A DNA stretch of 64,000 nt, from NCBI GenBank assembly GCA_021791495.1, contig JAJYWN010000013.1, forward strand, positions 62,001 to 126,000, read 5' to 3'. Under the pieces are notes generated by a model that searched no databases, had not been told where the DNA came from, and saw only the letters and a list, made by a program, of their open reading frames with translations. This DNA is from Bacillota bacterium (lineage in GTDB: Bacteria > Bacillota > Sulfobacillia > JAJYWN01). A program made the position numbers and the translations under genes. This document shows, piece after piece, positions 44,130-52,980 of the stretch (the first letter of the stretch is position 1; each line of letters begins with the position of its first letter).

Positions 44130-44281
44130 CCGCACCTCGGGCGGCAACGGGAGCCGGGCGGGTTGACCGCTCGGTTAGCGATGAACGAAACAGCGATAGG
44201 CAAAGGGTCTGCTTGGGCACATACGGCTTACACAGGGGAGATTGCCATCAGTGTCTACGTTGAACCCGTTGTCCGCTGCGT
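44130..44281 (+). pseudogene. Scrap of a paralogue of the 55266 gene and its leader
   Basis: Sequence after mod copy 3 matches that after copy 6: GGCGGGTTGACCGCTCGGT, then GGGCACATACGG and CAGGGGAGATTGCCAT, followed by GTCTACGTTGAACCC (VYVEPVVR against VYVEPFVR in the 283-aa protein at 55266). It breaks off where the IS21-like array begins. The cassette-G gene, or a relative, therefore once stood here. Confidence 0.65.
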
Positions 44282-44665
44282 ATTCCGGACCAAGCCGTCC
44301 ACCTGTTCCAAGCGAACCTGTCCAGTGATTCCGAACGAATCCGTCCACCCATTCCGGCAGAACTGGCTATACTGGTAACCATCCGGGTGGTCCCGACTGT
44401 GCTCGATCCAGAGGAGTTGGAGGGTTACCCCCTTCCGGCTCAGCTACCGGGAGTTTCGTGGCGGCGATGGTCGCCCCTTGGGAGTTGGCTGTCCGGCGCC
44501 GCTTCAAACCGGTCCGGGTGGACCACAGTGGTCGCGAGATTCCGGAATCGGTGGTCGATGTTTTTCGGAATACGTGGTCGCGAATTGCCGGAACGGGTGG
44601 TCGCAAGTTGCCGGCTCAAGTGGTCGCGAGTTTTCGGAATGACTGGTCGGGAGTTTCCGGAATCT
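44282..44665. mobile_element. IS21-like terminal-repeat remnant without transposase
   Basis: Two opposed arrays of degenerate 23-bp units. Left: ATTCCG...GTCCAC repeated with GTCCA at 44297, 44320 and 44343. Right: GTGGTCGCGAGTTTTCGGAAT-type units starting at 44528, 44551, 44574, 44597, 44620 and 44643. The right units are the reverse complement of the left pattern (ATTCCG-N9-GaCCAC). IS21-family elements are known for multiple repeated transposase-binding sites at both ends. Only about 160 bp lie between the arrays, with no istA or istB, so this is a deletion derivative or MITE-like element. It has truncated the paralogue scrap at 44130-44281. Confidence 0.68.
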
Positions 44666-44856
44666 GCACCTTGGCAATTCCCTTTGCACGCAGTACTCAC
44701 CCGTTTCCCGCCCAAGCCCAACACGTGAACCGTTCGCCGGCGGGCACTTACATGGAAAACGGTTCTAGCGTCCACGAAGGGATTTGATTTAGGTCGACGA
44801 AAGCTGGTGCTGGTTGCCAACTCCCGTGCCCACGTGCGGTCGAAGGGTATGAAGCC

Positions 44857-46023
44857 ATGTCATTTGACTTCAAGGTTCTCGGGGAAAAACTGAGAGAGGC
44901 GAGGACTAGCCTAACCATTGAAGTGGCTGAGGCTGCGCACGAGATTGGGGTAGATGAGGGAAAGTACAGGCTGATCGAACAGGGAGGAACAGGGGTAACG
45001 GGCGACCAGCTAGTCATTCTAGCTCGCCTCTTCCGCCGGGATTTTCGGTTCTTTGTTACAGGACGATATCCCTCGGCCGAATCCCAGGTCAAGCAGCTGT
45101 TCCGCCGTTACTCGCAGTTGAGCAAGAGTGACCGCATAGCAATACAGGAGTTTGTTCGGCTGTGCGAGTATGAGGCCTTTCTATATGACCAGCTTGGAGA
45201 GACTTTCTCTGATGTTCCTGACTACAGCAGTTCTTTGCCAGTCACGTCTGACCGACGTCAGGGTGAGTATGTGGCGGTTTGCGAGCGAAACCGTCTGCAC
45301 TTGGATGATCAGCCAATCGATGATGTCTTCAAACTTGTCAGGTCGCAGGGCATCCACGTCTTTCGCCGTCGATTGGCCGACAGCAAAGTTTCTGGGCTGT
45401 ATATAAGGCATCCGGCCGCAGGCCATTGCATTCTCATAAACTACCACGAAGATCTCTTTCGGCAGAATTTCTCGTTGGCACACGAGTATTGTCACGCCCT
45501 GGTGGACGCCAACGACGAGCAATTGTTAACATACGAAACGGAACAGTCACTACCTGCAGAGAAGAGGGCACATAGGTTTGCCGGGGGCTTCCTGGTCCCC
45601 AAGGGCTACGTGCAGACCCACTTCACGAGGCCACAGACATATGAGGGTTGGGTTGACATCACCAGGCAGATGTCGCAGGTCTGCAAGGTGAACGGAATTG
45701 TGTCGGTGATCAGACTGACGGAAATCAACTGGCTTGACAGCAGGAGTAGGACCAAAGAGAAACTGCTTCAAGACCGAGATATCGTCACTCCGCAGAAGGG
45801 TAAGGCCGATTCAGAAATACCTCCGGATCTGTCACCCGGTACTCGGCAGCGTGTCCTTCGCCTCTTGGAGAGCGGTTTGTCCTTTCACTTCCTGAATCTG
45901 TGCAGGCAGGCCTACGAGAACCGGAAGGTTACTTTCGCCAAAGTTATTGAGATGTTGGGTCTCCCGTATGACGAGGCGGAGGAGATTCTCGCCAGCCTGC
46001 ACTTCCTGGTGGAGGTGGAATGA
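44857..46023 (+). CDS. XRE-HTH and ImmA/IrrE metallopeptidase-domain protein
   Basis: 388 aa. The N-terminal XRE-type helix-turn-helix is LGEKLREARTSLTIEVAEAA and YRLIEQGGTGVTGDQLVILA (~7-55). The ImmA/IrrE zinc-peptidase motif HEYCHALVD (~209) follows NFSLA, with ERAHRFAGGFLVP-like sequence after it (KRAHRFAGGFLVP). The C-terminal helical segment is ALLESGLSFHFLNLCRQAY-like. Proteins of this kind act as antitoxins or stress-responsive repressor proteases. The next gene, a PIN protein, starts right after its stop codon, so the two form a toxin-antitoxin-like operon in cassette D. Confidence 0.88.
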   Translation: MSFDFKVLGEKLREARTSLTIEVAEAAHEIGVDEGKYRLIEQGGTGVTGDQLVILARLFRRDFRFFVTGRYPSAESQVKQLFRRYSQLSKSDRIAIQEFVRLCEYEAFLYDQLGETFSDVPDYSSSLPVTSDRRQGEYVAVCERNRLHLDDQPIDDVFKLVRSQGIHVFRRRLADSKVSGLYIRHPAAGHCILINYHEDLFRQNFSLAHEYCHALVDANDEQLLTYETEQSLPAEKRAHRFAGGFLVPKGYVQTHFTRPQTYEGWVDITRQMSQVCKVNGIVSVIRLTEINWLDSRSRTKEKLLQDRDIVTPQKGKADSEIPPDLSPGTRQRVLRLLESGLSFHFLNLCRQAYENRKVTFAKVIEMLGLPYDEAEEILASLHFLVEVE

Positions 46024-46557
46024 GTGACTCCGAAAACGGCGACCTTGGACACGAGCCTCTTTGTGAACTTCTACCATATCGGTCAGTCTCGCCTCTTTGA
46101 CCGCCTTGAGTATTCACTTCTGACAACTATTCACGTTATCCTAGAGCTTCAAGGTTTCAGGACAGATGAGATCAGGAAGTCGTTCTCGGACCAGCTAGGG
46201 GTAAGAATTTTCCGGATGCCCTTGACACTTGACGACCTCGTGGAGATGGCCAATGTTCCTTTTTCGAAGCAGTGCAGCGACGTGGAGCTGTCTTGTTTCG
46301 TCCTGGCAGCAAGGATGGGTGCGAGCGTGCTATGTGACGACACGAGGGCTGTTAGATTCGCGAGGCGCTACATCAGTTTTCCCGAAGTGGTCGGGACAGC
46401 CGAGATACTGATACAGGCATACTTGCTTAACCTTGTTGGTGATGCAGACCTCAAGGACTTCAGCGCGTGTCTAGAGAGACACAAGTTTAGGCTACCGTTC
46501 GACCTCTGTTACGAAGCGGCCGGACGCCGATATCTGACAAAACCATCACCCGAATAG
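46024..46557 (+). CDS. PIN-domain protein, toxin partner of the XRE-ImmA gene
   Basis: 177 aa; GTG at 46024 directly abuts the upstream TGA, indicating coupled translation. PIN-like features: TLDTSLFVNFYHIGQ at the N-terminus (first Asp), an acidic residue in VILELQGFRT, and DVELSCFVLAARMGASVLCD followed by DTRAVRFARRY (C-terminal acidic residues). PIN toxins are RNases. Pairs of ImmA/IrrE-XRE proteins with downstream PIN proteins occur as mobile toxin-antitoxin-like modules; the exact family name is uncertain. Confidence 0.78.
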   Translation: MTPKTATLDTSLFVNFYHIGQSRLFDRLEYSLLTTIHVILELQGFRTDEIRKSFSDQLGVRIFRMPLTLDDLVEMANVPFSKQCSDVELSCFVLAARMGASVLCDDTRAVRFARRYISFPEVVGTAEILIQAYLLNLVGDADLKDFSACLERHKFRLPFDLCYEAAGRRYLTKPSPE

Positions 46558-46650
46558 GGCCCGGCAGGCGGACGGGGGCGTACAACCAAGTCGACGTATG
46601 GGCCTGGGGATAACAGGACGCGATGCACTCGAAGCGACACAGCCTAGCCC

Positions 46651-47323
46651 TGCAACTTGGTCTGCGCCGAAGGGCGCTACACCGAGGGCGACGCGGACAC
46701 CGGCATTGAGCGGCGCGCCGCCATCTTCGTCGGGCCGGAGTTCGGACCGTGTCCCGCCCCGACCTTGTCGCAGCCGCCCGCGAAGCCGCCGAGGCCGGCT
46801 TTGACGTGCTCGTTGCCTGCGCCTTCAACTATGACGCCCGTTTGACGGATTTCGACAAACTGGGCCGAATTCCGGTGCTTAAGGCCAGGATGAACGCCGA
46901 CCTCCACATGGCCGACGACCTGAAGAATACCTGCAAGGGCAACCTCTTCGTCATCTTTGGCGATCCCGACATTGACTCCTCCCCGCCGAAAACGACCAGA
47001 TCAAGGTTAAGATCAACGGCGTCGACGTCTTCCACCCCAACACCGGCGAGGTCCGCAGCGACGGCCCCGACGGCATCGCCCGCTGGTTCATTGACACCGA
47101 CTACAACGAGGAGAGCTTCTTCGTCCGCCACGCCTACTTCCTCGGCGCCGGCGACCCCTACAAGGCGCTCAAGGTCTCGCTTAAGGCCGAGGTCAACGAA
47201 GACGCCTGGGCCACCTTGCACAGCGACACCTCCCGGCCTTTCGACAAGCCGAAGTCGGGCCGGATCACGGTGAAGGTGATCAACCATCTGGGGGATGAAG
47301 TGATGAAGGTGTTTCGCATCTAG
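46651..47323 (+). repeat. mod 3'-end repeat, copy 4 (full length, frameshifted)
   Basis: Starts further upstream than most copies, at LVCAEGRYTEGDADTG, and runs to a stop (KVFRI-stop) after KVINHLGDEVM. A missing G in GTTCGGACCGTG and a small deletion in the IDILP codons break the frame. Type: GAGDPYKALKVSLKAEVNED, the same as mod itself. Separates cassettes D and E. Confidence 0.9.
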
Positions 47324-47442
47324 CAGCCCCCGAGCGACGCAGGCCAATCGACGTGACTGTAGAATTGGTTTCACATTCCACCGGTTCCACCGGCTTCCCA
47401 AGTCCCGGGCGACAGCACTCCATGTCAGGCTGGAGGTTGGAG

Positions 47443-48726
47443 ATGTACGTCTGCGCGGTTCACATTGAGCACTTTCGCTGTTTCGAGGACGCTTGGGTCT
47501 TCCCAAATCAGGGTCTCAATCTCCTCCTAGGGCCTAACAACAGCGGCAAGAGCACGATCCTCCAGGCCATAGGACTTGTCCTTGATCCGAACACTGGTTG
47601 GTACCGGGATGACGTCATAGGTCAATTTGACTTCTTCAGAGGAGACACCTCGAGACCCATCCAGGTACGGCTCTGGTTAAGGGCGCACCCGGACGAGCCC
47701 GAATCCAGCAAAGTCAAGTTCTACGACAGACTCAGTAAGTGGTCTATCAAGTCATCCAAGAGAGGACGCACGTTGGAGTCCCTGATCGTTGACCCCGTGG
47801 GCGGCGATTTGCCTCCTCATGAAGAACTTCTGGCCTTGGAGTTAACCGCCAAATGGAATGAAGCGGTCCAACTGGCCGAAGCGGCGGTCAATATTGTGGA
47901 CGAATCGGGAAACCCGACTCCCTTTAGCATTGACCAAAAGCGACAACTGGGTTTCCGCTTGGTACCGGCCACCCGCAGCCTTGACCAACAGATGTCATTC
48001 GGCCGGCGCAGCTTGCTTTCAAGGTCTCTCGAGGACGGGAGTCTGGACACGGCACTTAGGGATATACGTCGGAAGCTTGAATCGATCAAGAGCGATGTCA
48101 CGGGTGCCGAAGGCGTGGTGAGTCTTCTGTCTTGGCTTGGCAGGCTAGTACCAGGCGGCTTTCTCAAAGATGCTTCCGGTCACTTGCTTGAGGAGTTCAC
48201 GCTCACGTTCCTTGGGGCCAGCATTAGCGACCTTCGTAGTGCTACATCATTGGCTACGTCCATCAAAAATGATGGAGACTCCACGTCCCTCGCTCTTCCA
48301 TGGAACCTAGAAGGTACTGGCGTGCAGAGTCTGCTTCTTCTTCGGGCAATCATTGAATCGGCGAAATCCAGTACGGTTCGGCCTATCACCGCTATCGAGG
48401 AGCCGGAGCAACACCTGGGACCTTCACTGGCGCGGTGGTTGTTTGCAGGTCTCTTTCCAGCGATGAAGTCCAAGCCCGAGGACCCAGAAGTAAACACTGA
48501 AGAACCTACTCTCAGCCAGCTGTTCGTTACAACTCACTCGGCAGCACTAGTGGCCGAGCTTAGAGGAATCGACCCCGTTCTACTGTTGCCCACAAGGTCT
48601 GTTAAGGGCGATGGCAAGGCAGTTGTCCTGACCGCGAGCGCATTGCCAACCTCTACAAAGAAGTCCTTCGAACGTTATCGAGAGGAGTACAGCAAAGCGC
48701 TGTTAGCCAAGGCGTCCTCGTGGTAG
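47443..48726 (+). CDS. OLD-type AAA ATPase (GajA N-terminal half)
   Basis: 427 aa; ATG at 47443 follows GGAGGTTGGAG. ABC/SMC-like ATPase of the OLD family: VHIEHFRCFEDAWVF, Walker A LLLGPNNSGKSTILQAI (~27-43), Walker B AITAIEEPEQHLGPSLARWL, and the H-loop-like FVTTHSAALVAEL. The protein ends where the TOPRIM domain of a normal OLD nuclease would begin; that domain is encoded by the next gene in the -1 frame, overlapping by 7 nt. GajA of Gabija is one polypeptide with both domains and works with GajB. Either a natural split or a frameshift; see the findings. First gene of cassette E. Confidence 0.87.
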   Translation: MYVCAVHIEHFRCFEDAWVFPNQGLNLLLGPNNSGKSTILQAIGLVLDPNTGWYRDDVIGQFDFFRGDTSRPIQVRLWLRAHPDEPESSKVKFYDRLSKWSIKSSKRGRTLESLIVDPVGGDLPPHEELLALELTAKWNEAVQLAEAAVNIVDESGNPTPFSIDQKRQLGFRLVPATRSLDQQMSFGRRSLLSRSLEDGSLDTALRDIRRKLESIKSDVTGAEGVVSLLSWLGRLVPGGFLKDASGHLLEEFTLTFLGASISDLRSATSLATSIKNDGDSTSLALPWNLEGTGVQSLLLLRAIIESAKSSTVRPITAIEEPEQHLGPSLARWLFAGLFPAMKSKPEDPEVNTEEPTLSQLFVTTHSAALVAELRGIDPVLLLPTRSVKGDGKAVVLTASALPTSTKKSFERYREEYSKALLAKASSW

Positions 48727-49430
48727 ATGGCCCAAGCGAAGTTGGTTTCTTACCCGCGGCGTTCAATGCACTGGCCAATGGCAAGTATGAGGAGAATCCT
48801 TTGCTTCGGGGACTGGAGATCGTCAACGGTGAAAACTGCACGGAGGCCCTCAAACGCGCCAAGGACCTGGTCAGTTTTGGGAAGCCCGTCTATCTCCTTG
48901 TTGATTATGACGTAGACAAAGGCAAGAAAGACGTTACGATGAACGACATTCGTGCTCGCGCAAAAGAAGCGGGGGTCACGCTGTTCTATTGGGCCGACGA
49001 TGGGCCGGTTCCATACGCTGGCGGGTGCGACCTGGAAGTTGTGCTGGCCGCTCAGGCAGACCCCAGCTCACTTCTTGAGGCAATCAAGGCTGCTTACCGT
49101 GACCCTGGGCATGCTCTGGAAGAGGGTGCATGGCAGGCAGCCCGCGATTTGGTCGAACAGCATTACAGGTCAAGGCTACCCACCCGGATGCCAGACAACA
49201 TCGAGGAGTTCTCCCTTCAGAGCCTTGATGGCGAGGAAGTCCGACGAGCGTTCCTGTTCGCCCTTCTGCATGGACCTCACTGTTGTAAGTCCGTGAGAGA
49301 TATGCGCATTATTGCTGAGGAATTGGGCGGTCGGGGAGGGCTCCCCAAAGCTGTGGACTCTCTCAGAATACGACTGCTCAGGACGATGGGGGGGGAAAGC
49401 GGTGGTCAAGACGACGCTCCCCTCGTCTGA
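48720..49430 (+). CDS. TOPRIM nuclease protein (GajA C-terminal half)
   Basis: 236 aa from GTG at 48720 (AAGG 7 nt upstream) that overlaps the ATPase stop as GTGGTAG. The TOPRIM motifs of OLD nucleases are present: VVDGPSEVGFLPAAFNAL (catalytic acidic residue in the first strand), PVYLLVDYDVDKGK (DxD) and GGCDLEVVL. In the preceding sequence this frame reads SQGVLVVDGP, the usual linker of fused OLD proteins, so the two halves probably derive from one gene. With the ATPase it should reconstitute a sequence-specific nicking or cleaving nuclease activated by phage-induced nucleotide depletion (Gabija knowledge). Confidence 0.83.
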   Translation: MVDGPSEVGFLPAAFNALANGKYEENPLLRGLEIVNGENCTEALKRAKDLVSFGKPVYLLVDYDVDKGKKDVTMNDIRARAKEAGVTLFYWADDGPVPYAGGCDLEVVLAAQADPSSLLEAIKAAYRDPGHALEEGAWQAARDLVEQHYRSRLPTRMPDNIEEFSLQSLDGEEVRRAFLFALLHGPHCCKSVRDMRIIAEELGGRGGLPKAVDSLRIRLLRTMGGESGGQDDAPLV

Positions 49431-51342
49431 ACTATGCATCGACGATGACCAGGCCGCAGTCCTGAAGCGACTCTTGGAAGTATCAAGGGTCATGGTGGAG
49501 GCACCGCCAGGGACCGGGAAGACCTTCATAGGCGTGTGCGCTGCCACTCAGGCTTATCGCCAAGGTCGCACCAGCCAGGATCGTCCAGCGCTCTTCCTCA
49601 CTTTCTCCCGAAACGCCAGGGCCCAAATCGAATGGGAGATAAACAGGCAGACCAGGAATGGTTGGCTTACGAACGATGAACAGCGAACCCTTCAAGTCAG
49701 CAATTTCCATGCATTCTACTTCGAGATTCTCAGGCGACGCGCCGGGATTTGGGGGAGGGTCGGAGACCTAAGACCTGCGACTAGCGCCGAGAGCGCGCGG
49801 CGTGAAGCCGTGGCACGTGAGAAGCTGCTACAGTGTCCGAACTTGTCTGACAGGTCAGAATCGACAAAGGAGAACAGGATGGGATCGCTGTTCCTGGCCC
49901 ATGACATGGCGGGCATCTCTTCTGAGGTGGCCGAGGTCGTAGCAGATGTGGCCAGAACCGGTCTCAAGAACGGAAGACCCGACTACGACGATTTCGCCCC
50001 CCTATTCAGACGCCTATTAGCCGTCTCACCCGCAATCCTGATCTGGCTGCGTGCCAAGTATCCATTTGTGATCCTGGACGAGTTTCAGGATACCGATGAC
50101 ACCCAGTGGGAGATTCTCCGCCTCTGGCAGCCAACCTCACTCCTCGTCCTCTATGATCGGCATCAGATGATCTACGAGTGGCGGCACGCGTCCACTTCCC
50201 GACCTCAACAACTGGCCAGGGAGTTTGGAATTGACACCGATTGCCAGCTACAGCTGGCCACGTTACATAGGTCGGAGACCGAAAGGGAATTCGGGGAGTT
50301 CATCCGTGAGTTGAGAGCAGACAACCTGCTTGGTACAGGGGTCTCCTCGAAGACCACGCGACCCTGGCTTCGGATGATTCCTTATACGCCTTCAGATGAT
50401 CGCCCGGAGAAGGCGGAACAACGATGCCTTAGAGCCGTTCGGAAGGCCATCTGCACTTCCGGAACTACTGGGGTTATCACCCGCACCAATAAACTTGCGG
50501 AGTACTTGAGGCTAAAACTGTCCCGTCAGCCAGCCACCTATAGAGCCAGCTACTTCCCATGCTCTCTAATAGGCGGAGAAAACAGCCCAGACGAATGGCT
50601 TCGGGATGCGGTGGAGGGGCTTCGCCATACTCAGACAAAACCAGACCTGAAGAGATGGGTGGCCTCAATCCTGGTCCGGCTCTTGGTCGGCGATTGTATG
50701 GTCGGTGGCAGGGACATGAACTTGGTCACACAGCTGACCAAGCCAGCCGAACAGTTGTTCAAACGGTATAAGGAACCAGCACCAGATATGATCTGGCTCA
50801 GGAACCGACTCGCTCGTTGGTGGGATGACCCGGCTATGGATTCCAGTCAGATGGTTGTCGAAGGCCTTCAGTTTGCGGTCGAAGCGGCAGGAAAACTCAC
50901 AAAGGGGCATGCCTACCCTGACCGGGACATGGCCTTCTACGTTCGGAGGCTCGTGACCGCAGCAAGGTCCTCTAGCCATGGGGAGCCTTGGAGTGAGTTC
51001 TGCGACCGGCTGGAATCCGCCATCCTTGGAGGAACGCACTTCATTCGCTCAGCACCACGTGACACAGGGGTCTTCATTCTGACGGCCCATCAAAGCAAGG
51101 GATGGGGCTTTGACCACGTCATCCTGCCCTGGCTTTCGGAAGCGGGTGAGCCGTTCACGAGAACCCCCTTTCGGGCATCGGAAGAAGGGGACAGGAGGCT
51201 TCTCTATGTAGCTTTCACAAGGGCCAAGAAGCGAGTAACCGTGATCTACCCGGAGGAGAAGCCGGCACGCATCCTGAGTCTATGGAAGCTTCTCAGCAAG
51301 GCCGAACCAACGGAAGTGGTCCAAATGACTCTTGACCTATGA
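49402..51342 (+). CDS. UvrD/Rep-like helicase (GajB-like)
   Basis: 646 aa; GTG at 49402 after a G-rich site, overlapping the TOPRIM gene by 29 nt. SF1 helicase: Walker A VEAPPGTGKTFIGVCA (~30-45), motif Ia FLTFSRNARAQIEWE, Walker B FVILDEFQDTDDTQWEIL (~222-239), motif III LLVLYDRHQMIYEWR, motif V LTAHQSKGWGFDHVILP, motif VI RRLLYVAFTRAKKRVTV. Gene order ATPase-TOPRIM-helicase is that of Gabija (gajA-gajB), where the helicase-like protein forms a complex with GajA. It is larger than the ~500-aa GajB I know, so it may be a Gabija relative rather than a canonical system. Confidence 0.85.
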   Translation: MVKTTLPSSELCIDDDQAAVLKRLLEVSRVMVEAPPGTGKTFIGVCAATQAYRQGRTSQDRPALFLTFSRNARAQIEWEINRQTRNGWLTNDEQRTLQVSNFHAFYFEILRRRAGIWGRVGDLRPATSAESARREAVAREKLLQCPNLSDRSESTKENRMGSLFLAHDMAGISSEVAEVVADVARTGLKNGRPDYDDFAPLFRRLLAVSPAILIWLRAKYPFVILDEFQDTDDTQWEILRLWQPTSLLVLYDRHQMIYEWRHASTSRPQQLAREFGIDTDCQLQLATLHRSETEREFGEFIRELRADNLLGTGVSSKTTRPWLRMIPYTPSDDRPEKAEQRCLRAVRKAICTSGTTGVITRTNKLAEYLRLKLSRQPATYRASYFPCSLIGGENSPDEWLRDAVEGLRHTQTKPDLKRWVASILVRLLVGDCMVGGRDMNLVTQLTKPAEQLFKRYKEPAPDMIWLRNRLARWWDDPAMDSSQMVVEGLQFAVEAAGKLTKGHAYPDRDMAFYVRRLVTAARSSSHGEPWSEFCDRLESAILGGTHFIRSAPRDTGVFILTAHQSKGWGFDHVILPWLSEAGEPFTRTPFRASEEGDRRLLYVAFTRAKKRVTVIYPEEKPARILSLWKLLSKAEPTEVVQMTLDL

Positions 51343-51367
51343 ATCGCCGGGCGGGGAGGGGGAGATC

Positions 51368-52633
51368 TTGACCAAGAGATGTTGCGCCAATTGCTTTTCT
51401 GACGAACATATCCAGCGGTTCATCAAGGATCTAGACGAAATCGGCAACTGCGATTACTGCGCTGCCACTCAGGTTCATACTGGACTGACAAATGAGGTCG
51501 GGGAATTCCTTCGAGAGGGCCTAGAAAAAGCGTATCAAGACGTAGATTCCGCCGGTATTCCGTATGACAGTGCCGAAGGTGGCTACTTGACCGGGACCAG
51601 TGTGATTGACGTGCTACTTGATGAACTAAGTATCCTCTCGGAAGACTCAACTGCCAAAGCCTATGACTTGCTTAAGGACCTGCTATCCGACGGCGGCCCT
51701 TCCCCCCGTGAGATACAGAGAGGTGCAGACGATTGGCTATCGGGCGGAGACGCTCTCTTGGTTGAGCGTGGGTTTTGGTCTGACGACGATGCGGAACTCA
51801 CTTCATGGAGACAGTTCAAGCGCCACATTAAGTACTTCGCCCGTTTCTTCGACTTGGGACGTCCCACCCGAAGAACGATGCTGCAGGCTGTAGGTCAGCT
51901 CATGAACGAAGTTGCTACTGTTCTTTCAAGAGGAAGTTTGTTGTACCGTGCCAGAGTCTTGGAAAAGCGGCCGACCGCTGGGTGGTCCGCGCAGGACGAG
52001 CTTGGTCCTCCCCCCGCAAGCAGTGCCATCCACAGCAGGATGAGCCCTGACGGGATTTCTTACATGTATCTGTCCGATAGCGAGGAGACTTGCCTTGCAG
52101 AGAAGCGCCCGGAGGTCGGGGATCGTGTTGGCATAGGCATTTTCCAGCTGACTGTGCCTCTAATAGTAGTAAATCTCGGAGAGGTGTCACGGAAAAGCAT
52201 CTTCGACCCATCCTACAGCCATAGGGTGTCTATGGCCCGATCGTTTCTGGATGATTTCGTGGATGAGATATCAAGGCCACTCTCGCCAAGGGAGACAGGA
52301 CTGGAATATGTACCGACCCAAGTCCTGACAGAGTACATCAGGAGCCTTGGTTTCCAAGGGGTCAAGTACAGGAGCAGCCAAGTCAGTTCAGGAGTCAACT
52401 ACGTGCTGTTCTGCGGTCCTCAAGATAAGCCCCAAGGCACCCGACGCCCGCGGCAACGCAAGAGAGGCAAATACGTGATTCCACCTTTCACGAGGTGGAT
52501 GGTGCTTGACGACTATAAGCTCGTGAAGGTCATGTCCGTGTTATACGCTTCCGAATCGATGATCAGGCCTCTTCCGAACAAGTCCTCCGGCAACAGGCAG
52601 GCGAATGGGAAGAGGCAACGGAACCCTACCTAG
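51368..52633 (+). CDS. RES-domain protein with zinc-ribbon/HEPN-RES N-terminus
   Basis: 421 aa; TTG at 51368 is chosen for the GGGGAGGGGGA site; an overlapping TTG at 51332 is possible. N-terminal Cys pairs (RCCANCF ... NCDYC) suggest a zinc ribbon, followed by a helical domain (TLSRGSLLYRAR boundary near 200). The RES domain has LLYRARVLE, PPPASSAIHSRMSPDGISYM, YLSDSEETCLAEKRP and LEYVPTQVLTEYIRSLG. RES toxins degrade NAD with phosphate. Here it directly follows the helicase on the same strand, so it is either a fourth component of the Gabija-like operon or a separate NAD-depleting toxin. No Xre antitoxin is adjacent. Confidence 0.82.
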   Translation: MTKRCCANCFSDEHIQRFIKDLDEIGNCDYCAATQVHTGLTNEVGEFLREGLEKAYQDVDSAGIPYDSAEGGYLTGTSVIDVLLDELSILSEDSTAKAYDLLKDLLSDGGPSPREIQRGADDWLSGGDALLVERGFWSDDDAELTSWRQFKRHIKYFARFFDLGRPTRRTMLQAVGQLMNEVATVLSRGSLLYRARVLEKRPTAGWSAQDELGPPPASSAIHSRMSPDGISYMYLSDSEETCLAEKRPEVGDRVGIGIFQLTVPLIVVNLGEVSRKSIFDPSYSHRVSMARSFLDDFVDEISRPLSPRETGLEYVPTQVLTEYIRSLGFQGVKYRSSQVSSGVNYVLFCGPQDKPQGTRRPRQRKRGKYVIPPFTRWMVLDDYKLVKVMSVLYASESMIRPLPNKSSGNRQANGKRQRNPT

Positions 52634-52682
52634 ATTCGGCAGAACATGAGGATCTCTCTTTTGTGGGGGGTCTCTGCAGCCG

Positions 52683-52964
52683 TGCCCAGACCTTGTCGCC
52701 GCCTCCCGTGAGGCCGCCGAGGCCGGCTTCGGTGTGCTCGTGGCCTGCGCCTTTAACTACGACGCACACTCCCCCGACTTCGACAGCCTTGGCCGCATTC
52801 CGATGCTCAAGGCTCGCATGAACCCGATCTTCACATGGCTGCCGACCTGAAGAACACGGGGAAGGGGAACCTTTTCGTCATCTTCGGCGAGCCCGACCAT
52901 CTACATCCTCGACGCCGAGAACGGCCAGATCAAGGTCAAGATCGACGGCGTTGACGTCTTCCAC
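52683..52964 (+). repeat. mod 3'-end repeat, copy 5 (truncated, frameshifted)
   Basis: Matches mod from PDLVAAxxEAAEAGF to GVDVFH, where it ends abruptly at the 3' end of a minus-strand gene. Small indels near ARMNPIFTW and GEPDHLH break the frame. More than 280 bp of the mod end is missing. Separates cassettes E and F. Confidence 0.86.
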
Positions 52965-52980
52965 GTATGGTGCATAGATG

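Noticed and set aside
44528-44665. CRISPR array
   Set aside because: The 23-bp units are contiguous with no spacers and diverge at many positions; a mirrored array lies upstream, which fits IS21-type terminal repeats better.
48690-48726. Programmed -1 frameshift joining the GajA-like halves
   Set aside because: The phase relation fits, but there is no X-XXY-YYZ slippery heptamer or obvious downstream hairpin, and the GTG has its own AAGG site; kept only as a possibility.
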